DNA of 64,000 bases from the NCBI RefSeq assembly GCF_020034665.1, contig NZ_JAIQDI010000001.1, forward strand, positions 124,001 through 188,000, in the 5' to 3' direction. The translations under genes and the position numbers were made by a program. Every line of letters begins with the position of its first letter. Within the stretch, counting starts at the first letter, position 1. This DNA comes from Niabella beijingensis (GTDB taxonomy: Bacteria; Bacteroidota; Bacteroidia; Chitinophagales; Chitinophagaceae). Below, piece after piece: positions 35,050 to 44,350 of the stretch. A model generated the notes under the pieces. It was not told the DNA's origin, did not search any database, and was given only the letters and a program-made list of their open reading frames with translations.

Positions 35050-35202
35050 ATCTCACTTTATTTAACGGTTAGCAAAATAAGGGATTTATGACAAGAAATC
35101 ACCAGAAAATACCATTGGGTTGGTAAATGTGTGGATAAAACACATTAATAGCAGCAGCCAATATTACAAGCGCCGGGATATCCGGCGGAAATGGGACCAC
35201 TG

Positions 35203-36102
35203 TTATGTTTTGGCATGGTTCAGCTGCATGTATTTTTTTGGAGAGGTCTTTGTCAGTTTTTTAAAGATCCTGCAAAAATAATAGGGATCGTCATATCCAA
35301 CCATTGCTGCGATTTCCTTTACCTTCATTCTTGAAGACACGAGCAGGGTACAGGCATGATGCACTTTAAGCTGGATAAAATATTCCAGCGGAGCCTTTCC
35401 CGTTTCCCCTTTAAAAAGACTGGAAAAATAAGAAGCAGACAGATTGCATCTTGCCGCAAAGGTTTCAATGGATATTTTCTCGCCGATATGTTCTTTCATA
35501 TAAGCGATCGTATCCGCAATCATCTTGCCGGAGTTCATGGCGGGCTCCTGCAGGTACATCTCCTTGAACAGGAACGACGCGATAAATGCATGCAGGCACA
35601 ATATCGCATTGATCACATTCTCCCGGGAATGTGCCTGTTCAAGACTCTGATACATTGTCGTCCATAATTTCAGTGCAAATGAATTGTAATGTATCGACCC
35701 CGGGCCCCGTTGCAATGTTATTTTCATTGTTTTATTAAACATGTCAATGGTAGTACCCGTAAAGTGCACCCAGTGGATGGTCCAGGGATCATCATTATCG
35801 GCCCCGTATCGCATGTACCTGTCCGTAGCCGGTAAAATAACATACTGGTTGGCCGACACCTCATACCGCGTTTTTCCGATCACGTACCAGCCCCTTCCCT
35901 CGGTACAATACAACAGGATATTGTCGGCACAGCCGTTCCGCCGCTCCCGGTAGTGAAACAGTGCTTTGGGAAAATAGCCGATCTGGGTGATATACATATG
36001 TTCCAGCAAGGGGTCCGTATGGATGATCTTATTGATCACCCGGTTTGGCAAAACGATCATCTGCTGACCCGTAAAGCCGTCTCTCCGGTTAAAATTGGTC
36101 AT
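35203..36102 (-). CDS. AraC-family transcriptional regulator
   Basis: 299 aa. An N-terminal cupin-like sensor (about 25-170; GRGWYVIGKTRYEVSANQYVILPA) is followed by two AraC helix-turn-helix units: ISIETFAARCNLSASYFSSL (about 209-228) and VKEIAAMVGYDDPYYFCRIFKKLT near the end. It resembles sugar-responsive XylS/AraC activators. It is divergent from the susC at 36549, with four TWGTCCAK sites in the shared 446-bp region, so it very probably controls that locus and possibly itself. Confidence 0.92.
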   Translation of the reverse strand: MTNFNRRDGFTGQQMIVLPNRVINKIIHTDPLLEHMYITQIGYFPKALFHYRERRNGCADNILLYCTEGRGWYVIGKTRYEVSANQYVILPATDRYMRYGADNDDPWTIHWVHFTGTTIDMFNKTMKITLQRGPGSIHYNSFALKLWTTMYQSLEQAHSRENVINAILCLHAFIASFLFKEMYLQEPAMNSGKMIADTIAYMKEHIGEKISIETFAARCNLSASYFSSLFKGETGKAPLEYFIQLKVHHACTLLVSSRMKVKEIAAMVGYDDPYYFCRIFKKLTKTSPKKYMQLNHAKT

Positions 36103-36116
36103 AGCATTCGATAAGA

Positions 36117-36145
36117 TAGTCCAGTAAAAAGATTAAATAGTCCAT
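36117..36145. promoter_or_regulatory. AraC-type direct-repeat sites 1 and 2 (TAGTCCAG/TAGTCCAT)
   Basis: TAGTCCAG at 36117-36124 and TAGTCCAT at 36138-36145, 21 bp apart, i.e. two helical turns on the same face. This arrangement is typical for AraC-family half-sites. They begin 15 bp upstream of the regulator's own ATG, so they may serve autoregulation. Confidence 0.5.
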
Positions 36146-36235
36146 CAAAATAGTAAAAAATAACCGGTTTATCCGATTTAACATTTTTTAAATAAAAAAA
36201 ATTGTCAGATCTCAGGATGGATTTATAAAATCGAA

Positions 36236-36284
36236 TTGTCCAGTTTTTTAATTTAAAAAGCTATTGAATTTGGGTTTTGTCCAT
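36236..36284. promoter_or_regulatory. AraC-type sites 3 and 4 (TTGTCCAG/TTGTCCAT) at the susC promoter
   Basis: TTGTCCAG at 36236-36243 and TTGTCCAT at 36277-36284, 41 bp apart (close to four helical turns), both in the same orientation as sites 1 and 2. Site 3 lies just upstream of the -33 element and site 4 lies inside the spacer, next to the -7 element. Confidence 0.5.
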
Positions 36285-36294
36285 TATAAATTTG
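36263..36294 (+). promoter_or_regulatory. Promoter of third susC locus
   Basis: ATTG (36263-36266) and TAAATTTG (36287-36294) with a 20-bp spacer fit the Bacteroidota consensus. The start point would be near 36301, giving a leader of about 250 nt. The -33 is imperfect, consistent with activation by the neighbouring AraC protein. Confidence 0.5.
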
Positions 36295-36307
36295 ATTTAA
36301 TTAAATC
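36294..36307. promoter_or_regulatory. Perfect 14-bp palindrome over the susC start point
   Basis: GATTTAATTAAATC is a perfect palindrome that begins at the last base of the -7 element and covers the expected transcription start. A repressor bound there would block initiation. The sequence is AT-rich, so chance cannot be excluded. Confidence 0.3.
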
Positions 36308-36493
36308 GATGTCTACTGTTATGATTGCTGTCCGACAATTGATTCCAACGGAATCCTTATTGCAACGCCATCTCCTCATGGAACTGCACCCCTGTAGCAC
36401 CATCCGCCACAGGCGCGGCAGCGGTTACCGATAGAATGGCATATAAATTATAACGCACCGGCCGGAGCCCCGGAGGCGCGGCATTTCTTAGGA

Positions 36494-36511
36494 CATCTGA
36501 GCATTCAGATG
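36494..36511 (+). promoter_or_regulatory. Leader hairpin before third susC
   Basis: CATCTGA and TCAGATG form a perfect 7-bp stem with a GCAT loop, 37 nt before the ATG. Its place in the leader mRNA would allow an effect on translation or RNA stability. There is no direct evidence of function. Confidence 0.3.
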
Positions 36512-36548
36512 CCAGTGACCTTTTATTGTTTAAACCATAATACGGCCC

Positions 36549-39500
36549 ATGAAATCCTTGTTTATGTACTATCCAAACCAGAAAACCTTGCAATTACTAT
36601 GCATCCTGTTTCTGTTCCTTTTTTGTATCCCCTCTCTGAGCGCGCAGAATGCGGGCAAAATAGCCGTGGTAGGCACGGTTGTGGATTCTGCCGGGGCCCC
36701 GTTGCCCAATGTGAGCGTCACCGTACAGGGAAATGAAAAAACCGGCACCGCCAGCGATAATAACGGACGGTTCGTACTGGATGTTGCGGCAGGCAGCACG
36801 GTGATTTTTACCGCGGTATCTTATGAAGATTATACCTATAAAGTACCCGCCGTTGCTGACCCTAACCTGAAAGTCATCATGATACAAAAGATCGTTGCCG
36901 CGAATGACGAAGTTATTATTACCGCGCTGGGGCGAAAGCAGATAAAAGAATCGATTGTCGGATCGGTCTCAACAATCAAACCGGATAATCTGCGGATCCC
37001 TTCCAGCAACCTTACCAATGCGATCGTTGGGCAGGTAGCCGGGGTGATCGGTTTTCAGAACAGCGGGCAACCGGGGTTGGACAATTCCAATTTCTTCATT
37101 CGCGGGGTCACCACTTTCGGTTACCGGGCCGATCCGCTGATATTGATTGACAATATTGAGGTCAGCAGTGATGATCTGGCGCGGCTGCAGGTAAACGACC
37201 TGGAGGCTTTTACAATTTTAAAAGATGCCAGTGCCACCTCCATGTATGGGGCGAGAGGTGCCAACGGGGTAATACTGGTGACGACAAAATCAGGCAAAAC
37301 AGGAAAAGCAAAACTCAATCTACTGATTGAAAATACAATATCCCAGCCTACGAACCGGCTTCAGCTGGCGGACCCAATCACGTACATGAAAATGTACAAT
37401 GAGGCTACAGTAACCCGTGACCCAACGCTGGCCCCTCCTTTTTCTGCAGATAAAATATACTATACGGACCTCACAATGAAGAATGATCCGAATGGCAATA
37501 AATACATTTATCCCGCGGTGGACTGGATGGACCTCCTTTTCAAAAAAAGAACCTTTACACAGCGGGCCAATCTGAATATCAGCGGGGGTAACGAATTTGC
37601 ACATTATTTTATCTCGGGCTCCTATAGCAATGATAACGGCATTTTAAAAAATGACGCGGCCAACAGTTTTAAAAACAATTTAAAATTCACAACCTATCAG
37701 TTACGCTCCAATATCGATTTCAATATCACAAAAACCACCTTGCTGTCGGTACAGCTATGGGGCATCTTCAATGAATACAGCGGGCCTATTACAAACAATG
37801 CCAGCTTTTCAACGGACCTGTTCAATATGGCCACGCATACCAGTCCCGTGCTGTTCCCCGCTTATTATGCGCCGGATTCTGCCAACCGCTTAACACAACA
37901 TATTTTATTTGGTAATGCTTACGGATCTACTCCCAATTCAGTGGGTTATGCCAACCCCTACGCACAGATGCTCCGGGGGTATAAACGATTTTCCAATTCG
38001 AGGATGCTGAGTACCGTAAAACTGAACCAGAAACTCGATTTTATTACACCAGGACTTGTCTTTGACGGATTCGTGAATGTGAACCGCTACTCATATTTCG
38101 ATAATACGATGGCATATAATCCTTTTTATTATACCATCCCACTTGGAGGATACGACATCGGTAGCAATTCGTACCGGCTGCAATGGATCAATAACCTGCC
38201 CAGCGGAAATATATTCGTGGGTGGCATTAATTCGGCTGGTAACAGCGGTGCCGCGACCGAATACCTGGTATACAACCCGGGCGATAAGAATGCAACGGCG
38301 TATATTCATTTTCAGGGCAGGCTGGATTATACAAAAAGTATCGGCGACCACGATATAGGCGCTACATTAAACGTGATCAGAATGCAGCGGCTGGAAGCCA
38401 ACGGAACGGATCCCAGAACCGGAGCCCCCTCCCTGCCTTATGCACTTCCTTACAGGAACCTGAATTATGCAGCTGAACTGGCATACGCTTATAAAAGCAA
38501 ATACTTTCTCCGTCTTAACGGCGCCTATAACGGCACAGAGCGTTTTGATGAAAAGAACCGGTTCGGATTCTTCCCAACCGCCGGCGTATCCTGGATCATT
38601 TCAAAAGAAAATTTCTGGAAAGAGGGCATCTCCAATATTATATCTTCCCTCAAACTGAGGTCAAGCCTGGGTTACAGCGGTAATGACCAGATCGGCGATC
38701 AGCGGTTCTTTTATTTGTCGGATGTGGAACTCGCCGGAGGCAACCCTGCTACTTTTGGCATCGACAACGGGTACAGCCGGCCGGGGGTGACCATACGGAA
38801 TTACGAGAACAAAGACGTCACCTGGGAAAAAGGATTACGGTTCAACGGGGCAGTAGAATTGTCGCTGTTCAGAAGTGTTGATATCATCGCGGAATACTGG
38901 AATGAAAAAAGAACCAATATCTTACAATCACGTAGTATCCCCACCAGCGCCGGACTGGAAGCTGGGGTGTTTACCAATGTGGGGGTGGTAAAAGCAAACG
39001 GATGGGATCTCACACTTAACTACAACAAGATATTCTCCGATAAATTGTCGGTGGCCTTCATGTCTAATTTCACCTACTCCCAGGCCATATATGAGAATTA
39101 TGAAGAACCGGCCTATCTTGATGAGCCCTGGCGCCGCAGAACCGGGACCATCGTAGGTCAGCCTTTTGGTTATATTGCCGAGCGCCTTTTTGTAGACGAC
39201 AAAGAAGCCGCCTCCTCTCCCACCCAAAATTTTGGCACCCAGCCACCCAGGGGCGGAGATATAAAGTACCGCGATATTAACGGGGATGGCCAGATCACCG
39301 TTGCAGATATGGTTCCCATCGGTCTGCCGGGCACACCACAGATCTCTTATGGTTTTGGTCCCAGCATCCGGTATGGAGTTTTTGACCTCGGATTCCGCTT
39401 CCAGGGCAATGCCCGTACTTCATTCCTCATCAATCCCAGGGACATCAGCCCCTTCGTAATACCCGAAGCAAACAGGAATATACCAGGTCAGGCACAGGTA

Positions 39501-39860
39501 ATGCAGGCTGTGGCCGACAATTACTGGTCGGAAGGAAATCAGAACCTGTATGCCTTCTATCCGCGATTGGGAACAGATGCCAATATCATAGCAAACAACC
39601 TGCAGCCCAGCACCTGGTGGCTACGTAATGGCGACTTTTTAAGATTAAAGCTGATCGAGCTCGGCTATAGCATGCCCAACAATTTGGCACACAGCCTGGG
39701 AATAAAGGCCTGCCGGATATATGCCAACGGTGCTGACCTGTTTTTATTTTCCAATTTTAAACTATGGGATGTAGAACAAAAGAATGGCGACGGAACCGCC
39801 AATGGCTTTATTTATCCGCTTCAAAAGAAATTCAATCTTGGCATCAACATCACCTTTTAA
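36549..39860 (+). CDS. susC: SusC/RagA family TonB-linked outer membrane transporter
   Basis: 1103 aa. Signal peptide (ends PSLSAQN), regulatory-like domain (VVGTVVDSAGAPLPNVSVTV), plug with PLILIDNIEVSSDD and LEAFTILKDASATSMYGARGANGVILV, then the barrel ending in KKFNLGINITF. The plug RGVTTFGYRADPLILID closely parallels RGVTTFGYQAAPLILID of the susC at 6142-9267, so the two are paralogues. It takes up an oligosaccharide with the SusD encoded directly after it (stop TAA abuts the next ATG). Control is probably by the divergent AraC regulator. Confidence 0.94.
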   Translation: MKSLFMYYPNQKTLQLLCILFLFLFCIPSLSAQNAGKIAVVGTVVDSAGAPLPNVSVTVQGNEKTGTASDNNGRFVLDVAAGSTVIFTAVSYEDYTYKVPAVADPNLKVIMIQKIVAANDEVIITALGRKQIKESIVGSVSTIKPDNLRIPSSNLTNAIVGQVAGVIGFQNSGQPGLDNSNFFIRGVTTFGYRADPLILIDNIEVSSDDLARLQVNDLEAFTILKDASATSMYGARGANGVILVTTKSGKTGKAKLNLLIENTISQPTNRLQLADPITYMKMYNEATVTRDPTLAPPFSADKIYYTDLTMKNDPNGNKYIYPAVDWMDLLFKKRTFTQRANLNISGGNEFAHYFISGSYSNDNGILKNDAANSFKNNLKFTTYQLRSNIDFNITKTTLLSVQLWGIFNEYSGPITNNASFSTDLFNMATHTSPVLFPAYYAPDSANRLTQHILFGNAYGSTPNSVGYANPYAQMLRGYKRFSNSRMLSTVKLNQKLDFITPGLVFDGFVNVNRYSYFDNTMAYNPFYYTIPLGGYDIGSNSYRLQWINNLPSGNIFVGGINSAGNSGAATEYLVYNPGDKNATAYIHFQGRLDYTKSIGDHDIGATLNVIRMQRLEANGTDPRTGAPSLPYALPYRNLNYAAELAYAYKSKYFLRLNGAYNGTERFDEKNRFGFFPTAGVSWIISKENFWKEGISNIISSLKLRSSLGYSGNDQIGDQRFFYLSDVELAGGNPATFGIDNGYSRPGVTIRNYENKDVTWEKGLRFNGAVELSLFRSVDIIAEYWNEKRTNILQSRSIPTSAGLEAGVFTNVGVVKANGWDLTLNYNKIFSDKLSVAFMSNFTYSQAIYENYEEPAYLDEPWRRRTGTIVGQPFGYIAERLFVDDKEAASSPTQNFGTQPPRGGDIKYRDINGDGQITVADMVPIGLPGTPQISYGFGPSIRYGVFDLGFRFQGNARTSFLINPRDISPFVIPEANRNIPGQAQVMQAVADNYWSEGNQNLYAFYPRLGTDANIIANNLQPSTWWLRNGDFLRLKLIELGYSMPNNLAHSLGIKACRIYANGADLFLFSNFKLWDVEQKNGDGTANGFIYPLQKKFNLGINITF

Positions 39861-41792
39861 ATGAGTAAACTTATGCGTCTCACAACCTGTATTGCTTCGG
39901 TTTTTTTGTATGCATTTATTTCATTCACTGCTTTTTCCTGTAAAAAATACCTCGACGTGACTCCGGAAAATGTGGGCACTCTTGATTATGCGTTCCGGAA
40001 CAGGAATGAGGCGGAGAACTATCTTTTTGCCTGTTACAGTACCCTGCAGAGCTTTGCGGATGTAACAAGAGATCCTTCATTCGTTACATCGGGAGAAACC
40101 ATATATCCCACCGTTATCGGCGAAGGTCCCAAATTGTACGATCAGGGCTTTCACATGATAAGAGGCACACAGAACATATCCAGCCCCGTACTCAATTACT
40201 GGGATGGGACCAACGGTGCTCCTTCTGTTTTTAAAGCCATCCGGCGTTGCAATATCATGTTGGCCAATATTAATAAACCGATAGACCTGGATGAATTTGA
40301 AAAAGCCCGCTGGATCTCCGAATTAAAATTCCTGAAGGCATATTATCACTACTACCTGGTAAAAATGTATGGTCCGGTGCCGATTTATGACAAGGACGAT
40401 GATATCACCACACCCATAGAACAATTACGCGTAAAAAGACAGCATGTGGATTCGGTATTTGATTATACCGTGCGTTTAATTGACGAAGCGATCCCCAACC
40501 TTCCCGTAGTAATTACCGATATCAACAGGGAACAGGGAAGGATCACCCAGGTAATTGCACTGGCGGTAAAAGCCGAGATCCGCACCACACAGGCGAGTCC
40601 TTTATACAACGGTAATTCCGATTATGCGGGTTATAAAAATGTAGATGGTCAGCCCCTGTTCTCCGCCAGCTTTGATCCTGCAAAATGGGCCGTTGCCGCC
40701 ACTGCCTGTAAAGCCGCCATTGACGCAGCCAAGAGCCGGAACCAGGGTTTGTATAAATTTGTAAGACCCGCCAACCTCCCGGCGGACCTCCCGGCCGTCT
40801 TGCTCCAGGAACTGACGTTGCAGAATGCCGTAACGGAACGCTGGAACCTGAACCCGGAAGTGATCTGGGCGCTCAACCCCTATTTTCCCCAGCAGTCCAA
40901 TGCCTGTCCGCGTCTTACCGCCGACTTCAGTCTGGGCGCCGCTCCCGGAACACTGGCCGTTCCGTTTGGTGTCACAGACCTGTTTTATACTAAAAATGGC
41001 GTGCCGATTACAGAAGATAAGAACTGGGATTTCGCCGGGCGTTTTTCGTTCCGTACCGGAGATGCTGATAATAAATATTTGATTGCACAGAGTTATCAGA
41101 CCATAAAAAACAATTTTGATCGTGAGCTCCGGTATTACGCAAATATCGGTTTTGACGGGGCTGTATGGTACGGCAACGGCGTTACCGATCCGAATGCAGC
41201 ACTTTCAGTACAGGCGCGTTCCGGCCCGGCGGCACCAAAGGACAATTCAAGGCTGAACATCACCGGCATCTGGCCCAAAAAACTGGTAAACTATTTGAGC
41301 GTTTACGATAAGAATGGATTTGCGCAAACAGCATTCCGCCTTCCCCGGATAAGAATGGCCGACCTCTACCTTCTTTATGCGGAATGCCTGAACGAACGCA
41401 GCGGTCCTTCCGATGAAGCATACGCTTATGTGGACAGTGTAAGGATACGCGCAGGATTAAAGGGTGTTGTAGCATCCTGGGCAGCCCATTCCTTTAATGC
41501 GGCAAAGCCCGCGACAAAGGACGGCCTGCGCGAGATCATACACCGCGAGCGCCGTATTGAACTGTGCTTTGAAGCAAAGGCCGGCTGGGATCTGCGCCGC
41601 TGGAAAGAATGGACAACGGTAATGGCACAGCCCATGCAGGGATGGTCGATCTTCCAGAAAAATGCGCCGGATTTTTACGTGCCCGTCACCCAGTTTATAC
41701 CATCCGTCACTACTAAGGATTATTTCTGGCCGTTGTCAGATCAGGCGCAGCAGTTTAACGAAAACCTCGTACAAAGTCCTTACTGGAATTAA
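39861..41792 (+). CDS. susD: SusD/RagB family nutrient-uptake outer membrane lipoprotein
   Basis: 643 aa; signal ends FTAFSCKKYLDVTPEN, the SusD lipidation and KKYLD signature. The ELKFLKAYYHYYLVKMYGPVPI helix pair (about 150-172), RLPRIRMADLYLLYAECLNERSGPSDEAY and HRERRIELCFEAKAGWDLRRW are all typical. The start codon immediately follows the susC stop, so the genes are translationally coupled. It binds glycan on the surface for the SusC partner. It is paralogous to the SusD at 4171-6129 (shared Y-GP-P-I motif and ADLYL helix). Confidence 0.93.
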   Translation: MSKLMRLTTCIASVFLYAFISFTAFSCKKYLDVTPENVGTLDYAFRNRNEAENYLFACYSTLQSFADVTRDPSFVTSGETIYPTVIGEGPKLYDQGFHMIRGTQNISSPVLNYWDGTNGAPSVFKAIRRCNIMLANINKPIDLDEFEKARWISELKFLKAYYHYYLVKMYGPVPIYDKDDDITTPIEQLRVKRQHVDSVFDYTVRLIDEAIPNLPVVITDINREQGRITQVIALAVKAEIRTTQASPLYNGNSDYAGYKNVDGQPLFSASFDPAKWAVAATACKAAIDAAKSRNQGLYKFVRPANLPADLPAVLLQELTLQNAVTERWNLNPEVIWALNPYFPQQSNACPRLTADFSLGAAPGTLAVPFGVTDLFYTKNGVPITEDKNWDFAGRFSFRTGDADNKYLIAQSYQTIKNNFDRELRYYANIGFDGAVWYGNGVTDPNAALSVQARSGPAAPKDNSRLNITGIWPKKLVNYLSVYDKNGFAQTAFRLPRIRMADLYLLYAECLNERSGPSDEAYAYVDSVRIRAGLKGVVASWAAHSFNAAKPATKDGLREIIHRERRIELCFEAKAGWDLRRWKEWTTVMAQPMQGWSIFQKNAPDFYVPVTQFIPSVTTKDYFWPLSDQAQQFNENLVQSPYWN

Positions 41793-41817
41793 TGTTTGCA
41801 GTTTTTAAAAATTTGAT

Positions 41818-43053
41818 ATGAACAACCGCTTTTTTTCCGCTCTATACGCTGTCATCGCAGTTATGTTGCTGCTGTATGTAACAGCCTGTACAAAAATTTC
41901 GGATTTTAACACACCGGCTTCCGCCGACAAAACAAAACCCGGAACCGTCACCGACATTAAGGTCACTAATTTTAACGGGGGCGCCTATATCACCTATAGC
42001 CTTCCTAAATCAGACAATATATTATACGTAAAAGCCAATTATGTAGTTAATGATAAGACCGGGACCAGCCTGGAAACAAAATCGAGTTATTATTCCGATA
42101 CGCTGACGGTAAACGGGTTTGCCGAAAAAAAAGAATACGCTGTTATCCTGAGGGTGGTAAGCCGTGCCAATGTAGAATCCGACCCCGTAGAGGTAAAAGT
42201 ACATCCGGATACACCGGTGTACCAGGTGGTGGCCAAAACCCTTTCCTTGAGTGCGGATTTTGCGGGCGTACGGATCAATGCGATCAATGAGCTGCAGAAA
42301 AATGTGGGGGTTGTCTTTCTCTACAACGACCCCTACTATGGCAAGTATACTATACGCCAACAGGTTTTCTCCAGTTTTTCCCAGATCAGTTTTCCTTCGC
42401 GTGGCTTTGACACCCTGCCCAAGCCCGTAGCAGCGTATACCACCGATCAATGGGGCAATACTTCCGATACCCTTTTTCAAACCATTAAACCCCTCTATGA
42501 GATCGAGCTGAATAAAAGTAATTTTTTTGAATACAATTTGCCCAGCAACAGTAAAACAGATGAATTCGGATGGGTGACACCCCGGCTGTGGGATAATAAC
42601 AATGGAAGCGGCTGGCATACCAATCAAAGCCGTCCGCCGATCATCCTCCCTGCAACCACCAGCTTCGGCATCGGCGTCCTGGCAAAACTCAGCCGGTTCA
42701 AATTGGTACCGCGTGACGGCTACCTGTGGGCACATGGCAACCCCAAGTCTTTCATGTTATGGGGATCGAGCGCAGAGCAACCCGGAGACTTCAGTCCTCC
42801 TTATTTCGCCGATGAAGGAACGGTAATGGGAGACTGGGTAAATATCGGCAACTACCGGTACCCGGATCCACCTTCGGGCAGTCTTACACCTACCGATGCC
42901 GATCGGGCATGGGCACGTCCCGGAACTGACTTTGATGTACCCTTTGCCGCACCCAAAGTAAAATTCCTGCGGGTGGTGGTACCTGAGAACTGGGGCGGGG
43001 ACAACAATTTTGCCCATATTATGGAGCTCACTTTTTATGGTGACCCCAGATAA
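41818..43053 (+). CDS. SusE/F-position lipoprotein, DUF4959/DUF5126/DUF5000-type
   Basis: A 411-aa lipoprotein (leader ends LLYVTACTKISDF). Domain order is as in 2864-4138: Ig-like TKPGTVTDIKVTNFNGGAYITYSLP, a middle beta domain (VNAR-like INELQKNVGVVFLYND), and a C-terminal F5/8C-like region with FKLVPRDGYLWAHGNPKSFMLWGS and VKFLRVVVPENWGG. It is probably a surface glycan-binding protein that assists SusC/SusD. It is 25 bp after susD and operonic. Confidence 0.78.
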   Translation: MNNRFFSALYAVIAVMLLLYVTACTKISDFNTPASADKTKPGTVTDIKVTNFNGGAYITYSLPKSDNILYVKANYVVNDKTGTSLETKSSYYSDTLTVNGFAEKKEYAVILRVVSRANVESDPVEVKVHPDTPVYQVVAKTLSLSADFAGVRINAINELQKNVGVVFLYNDPYYGKYTIRQQVFSSFSQISFPSRGFDTLPKPVAAYTTDQWGNTSDTLFQTIKPLYEIELNKSNFFEYNLPSNSKTDEFGWVTPRLWDNNNGSGWHTNQSRPPIILPATTSFGIGVLAKLSRFKLVPRDGYLWAHGNPKSFMLWGSSAEQPGDFSPPYFADEGTVMGDWVNIGNYRYPDPPSGSLTPTDADRAWARPGTDFDVPFAAPKVKFLRVVVPENWGGDNNFAHIMELTFYGDPR

Positions 43054-43079
43054 TTTTTTCATCAACGTATTTACAGATT

Positions 43080-44177
43080 ATGAACACTATAACGACGCTT
43101 TTACGCATCATTGCAGGAACTGCATTTTCCGGGATCCTGCTTTTAAGCTGCAGCCGGAAAATTGACGACTACAAAAAATTCCAGGATAATAAAGAAGTGG
43201 TCTATAGCGGCACTGTCGCTAATTTAACCACCCGGCCCGGCAACCTTAGAATAAAGGTAAGCTGGAATCCCAGTCCGGATCCCAGCATTACGGGATACAT
43301 ACTTTACTGGAACAATGGCCGCGATTCCCTGGTGCTGCCGGCGACCACCAATAAAACATCGGATACGGTCAGTACGGTTATCTCCACCCATCTGCAGGAA
43401 TCAGATGTACAAAGCTTCCTGCTTTACACCTATGATGCCGCCGGTAACCGCTCTGTCGGACAACGGACGCAGCTTACCAGGATGTATGGCCCCATTTATG
43501 AGTCCTCACTATACAATAAACAGCTGCTGACCAATACCACCCCCTTCCGGATTTTTGGCAACGATTCGGTAAGATTGTATTTTACTAAATCGGATTCTAC
43601 AAACATCTATTCAAAGGTCTATTATTACAAACAGGATAATACACTGGACAGTATAACCGTTTCAAAAGATTCAGTCACATTAGAAAATTATAAACTGGGA
43701 ACAAAAGCGGCGATCCAATCCTATTTTCTACCCGGCCTTACGGCCATTGACACCTTCCGGACGCGGAAACCGGACTCTACCATCCTGATCCAGTTTACTC
43801 CTTATACAGACACGGCACTTGCTTATTCCTACCGGGCCACCGGCACAAGGTATAACTACAACAGCGATGGCAGTGCCGCCGGTACCACCGCAATTGATAT
43901 CGACAAGCAAATAGAAAAAACAGACTATATAAGCGTCCGGACGGATGATGTAGCCAATCTTGCCAATAACGGGGATACACGCATGATCCTCACCTTCGCG
44001 GCAGACGGGACCATTGATGTTTCCGGATACATCGGCGTCACCAATCCCATAGAAAACCATCCTACCGCCGGCAGGAGCTATATCGACCGTGCCACGGGCG
44101 ATCTCGTGATGCGGTATAAATATACCAATTCGGATGGCAGTTTCCGGTTGATAGAAGAAGTATGGAAGCGTAAATAG
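43080..44177 (+). CDS. DUF4998-type surface lipoprotein, last gene of third locus
   Basis: 365 aa; lipoprotein leader ends ILLLSCSRKIDDYKKF. The N-terminal 200 residues are DUF4998/fibronectin-like (RPGNLRIKVSWNPSPDPSITGYILYW). The C-terminal third (YRATGTRYNYNSDGSAAG ... MRYKYTNSDGSFRLIEEVWKRK) differs from the F5/8C-like end of the 1689-2840 paralogue and looks like a small lipocalin/DUF4361-type beta domain. It is the fourth gene of the locus, 26 bp after its neighbour. No glycoside hydrolase gene follows before the convergent glgB. Confidence 0.75.
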   Translation: MNTITTLLRIIAGTAFSGILLLSCSRKIDDYKKFQDNKEVVYSGTVANLTTRPGNLRIKVSWNPSPDPSITGYILYWNNGRDSLVLPATTNKTSDTVSTVISTHLQESDVQSFLLYTYDAAGNRSVGQRTQLTRMYGPIYESSLYNKQLLTNTTPFRIFGNDSVRLYFTKSDSTNIYSKVYYYKQDNTLDSITVSKDSVTLENYKLGTKAAIQSYFLPGLTAIDTFRTRKPDSTILIQFTPYTDTALAYSYRATGTRYNYNSDGSAAGTTAIDIDKQIEKTDYISVRTDDVANLANNGDTRMILTFAADGTIDVSGYIGVTNPIENHPTAGRSYIDRATGDLVMRYKYTNSDGSFRLIEEVWKRK

Positions 44178-44350
44178 CTGCAACCGCTTGTCCACAGATG
44201 ATCGCTGATGGATCCACTGATACCGCAGATGGTTTTTGTGCTATAATTTATAAAAACAAGACTGAGGAGAACAACCTGGTTTTACAAAATCTCCCGTAGA
44301 GCCGACGATTGCCTGCGCCGGATCTGTGTCATCTGCGGCACATGCCTCAC

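Larger units (their letters stand above)
36103..36548. other. Divergent control region, araC-type gene and third susC
   Basis: 446 bp. The AraC-proximal 200 bp are very AT-rich and hold four repeated octamers and a promoter. The susC leader (36301-36548) is GC-richer, holds a hairpin at 36494-36511 and, on the minus strand, an open stretch (36357-36490) that reads like protein but has no start of its own. Confidence 0.6.

Noticed and set aside
35171..35187. CGCCGG/CCGGCG hairpin downstream of the AraC gene
   Set aside because: The stem is 6 bp and no T-run follows on the minus strand, so I do not call it a terminator.
44192..44338. CCGCAGAT (44223) and ATCTGCGG (44331), plus CCACAGATGATCG, as a repeat element or terminator between DUF4998 and glgB genes
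   Set aside because: The arms are only 8 bp with 100 nt between them and no T-run; similar words are common in Bacteroidota intergenic DNA.
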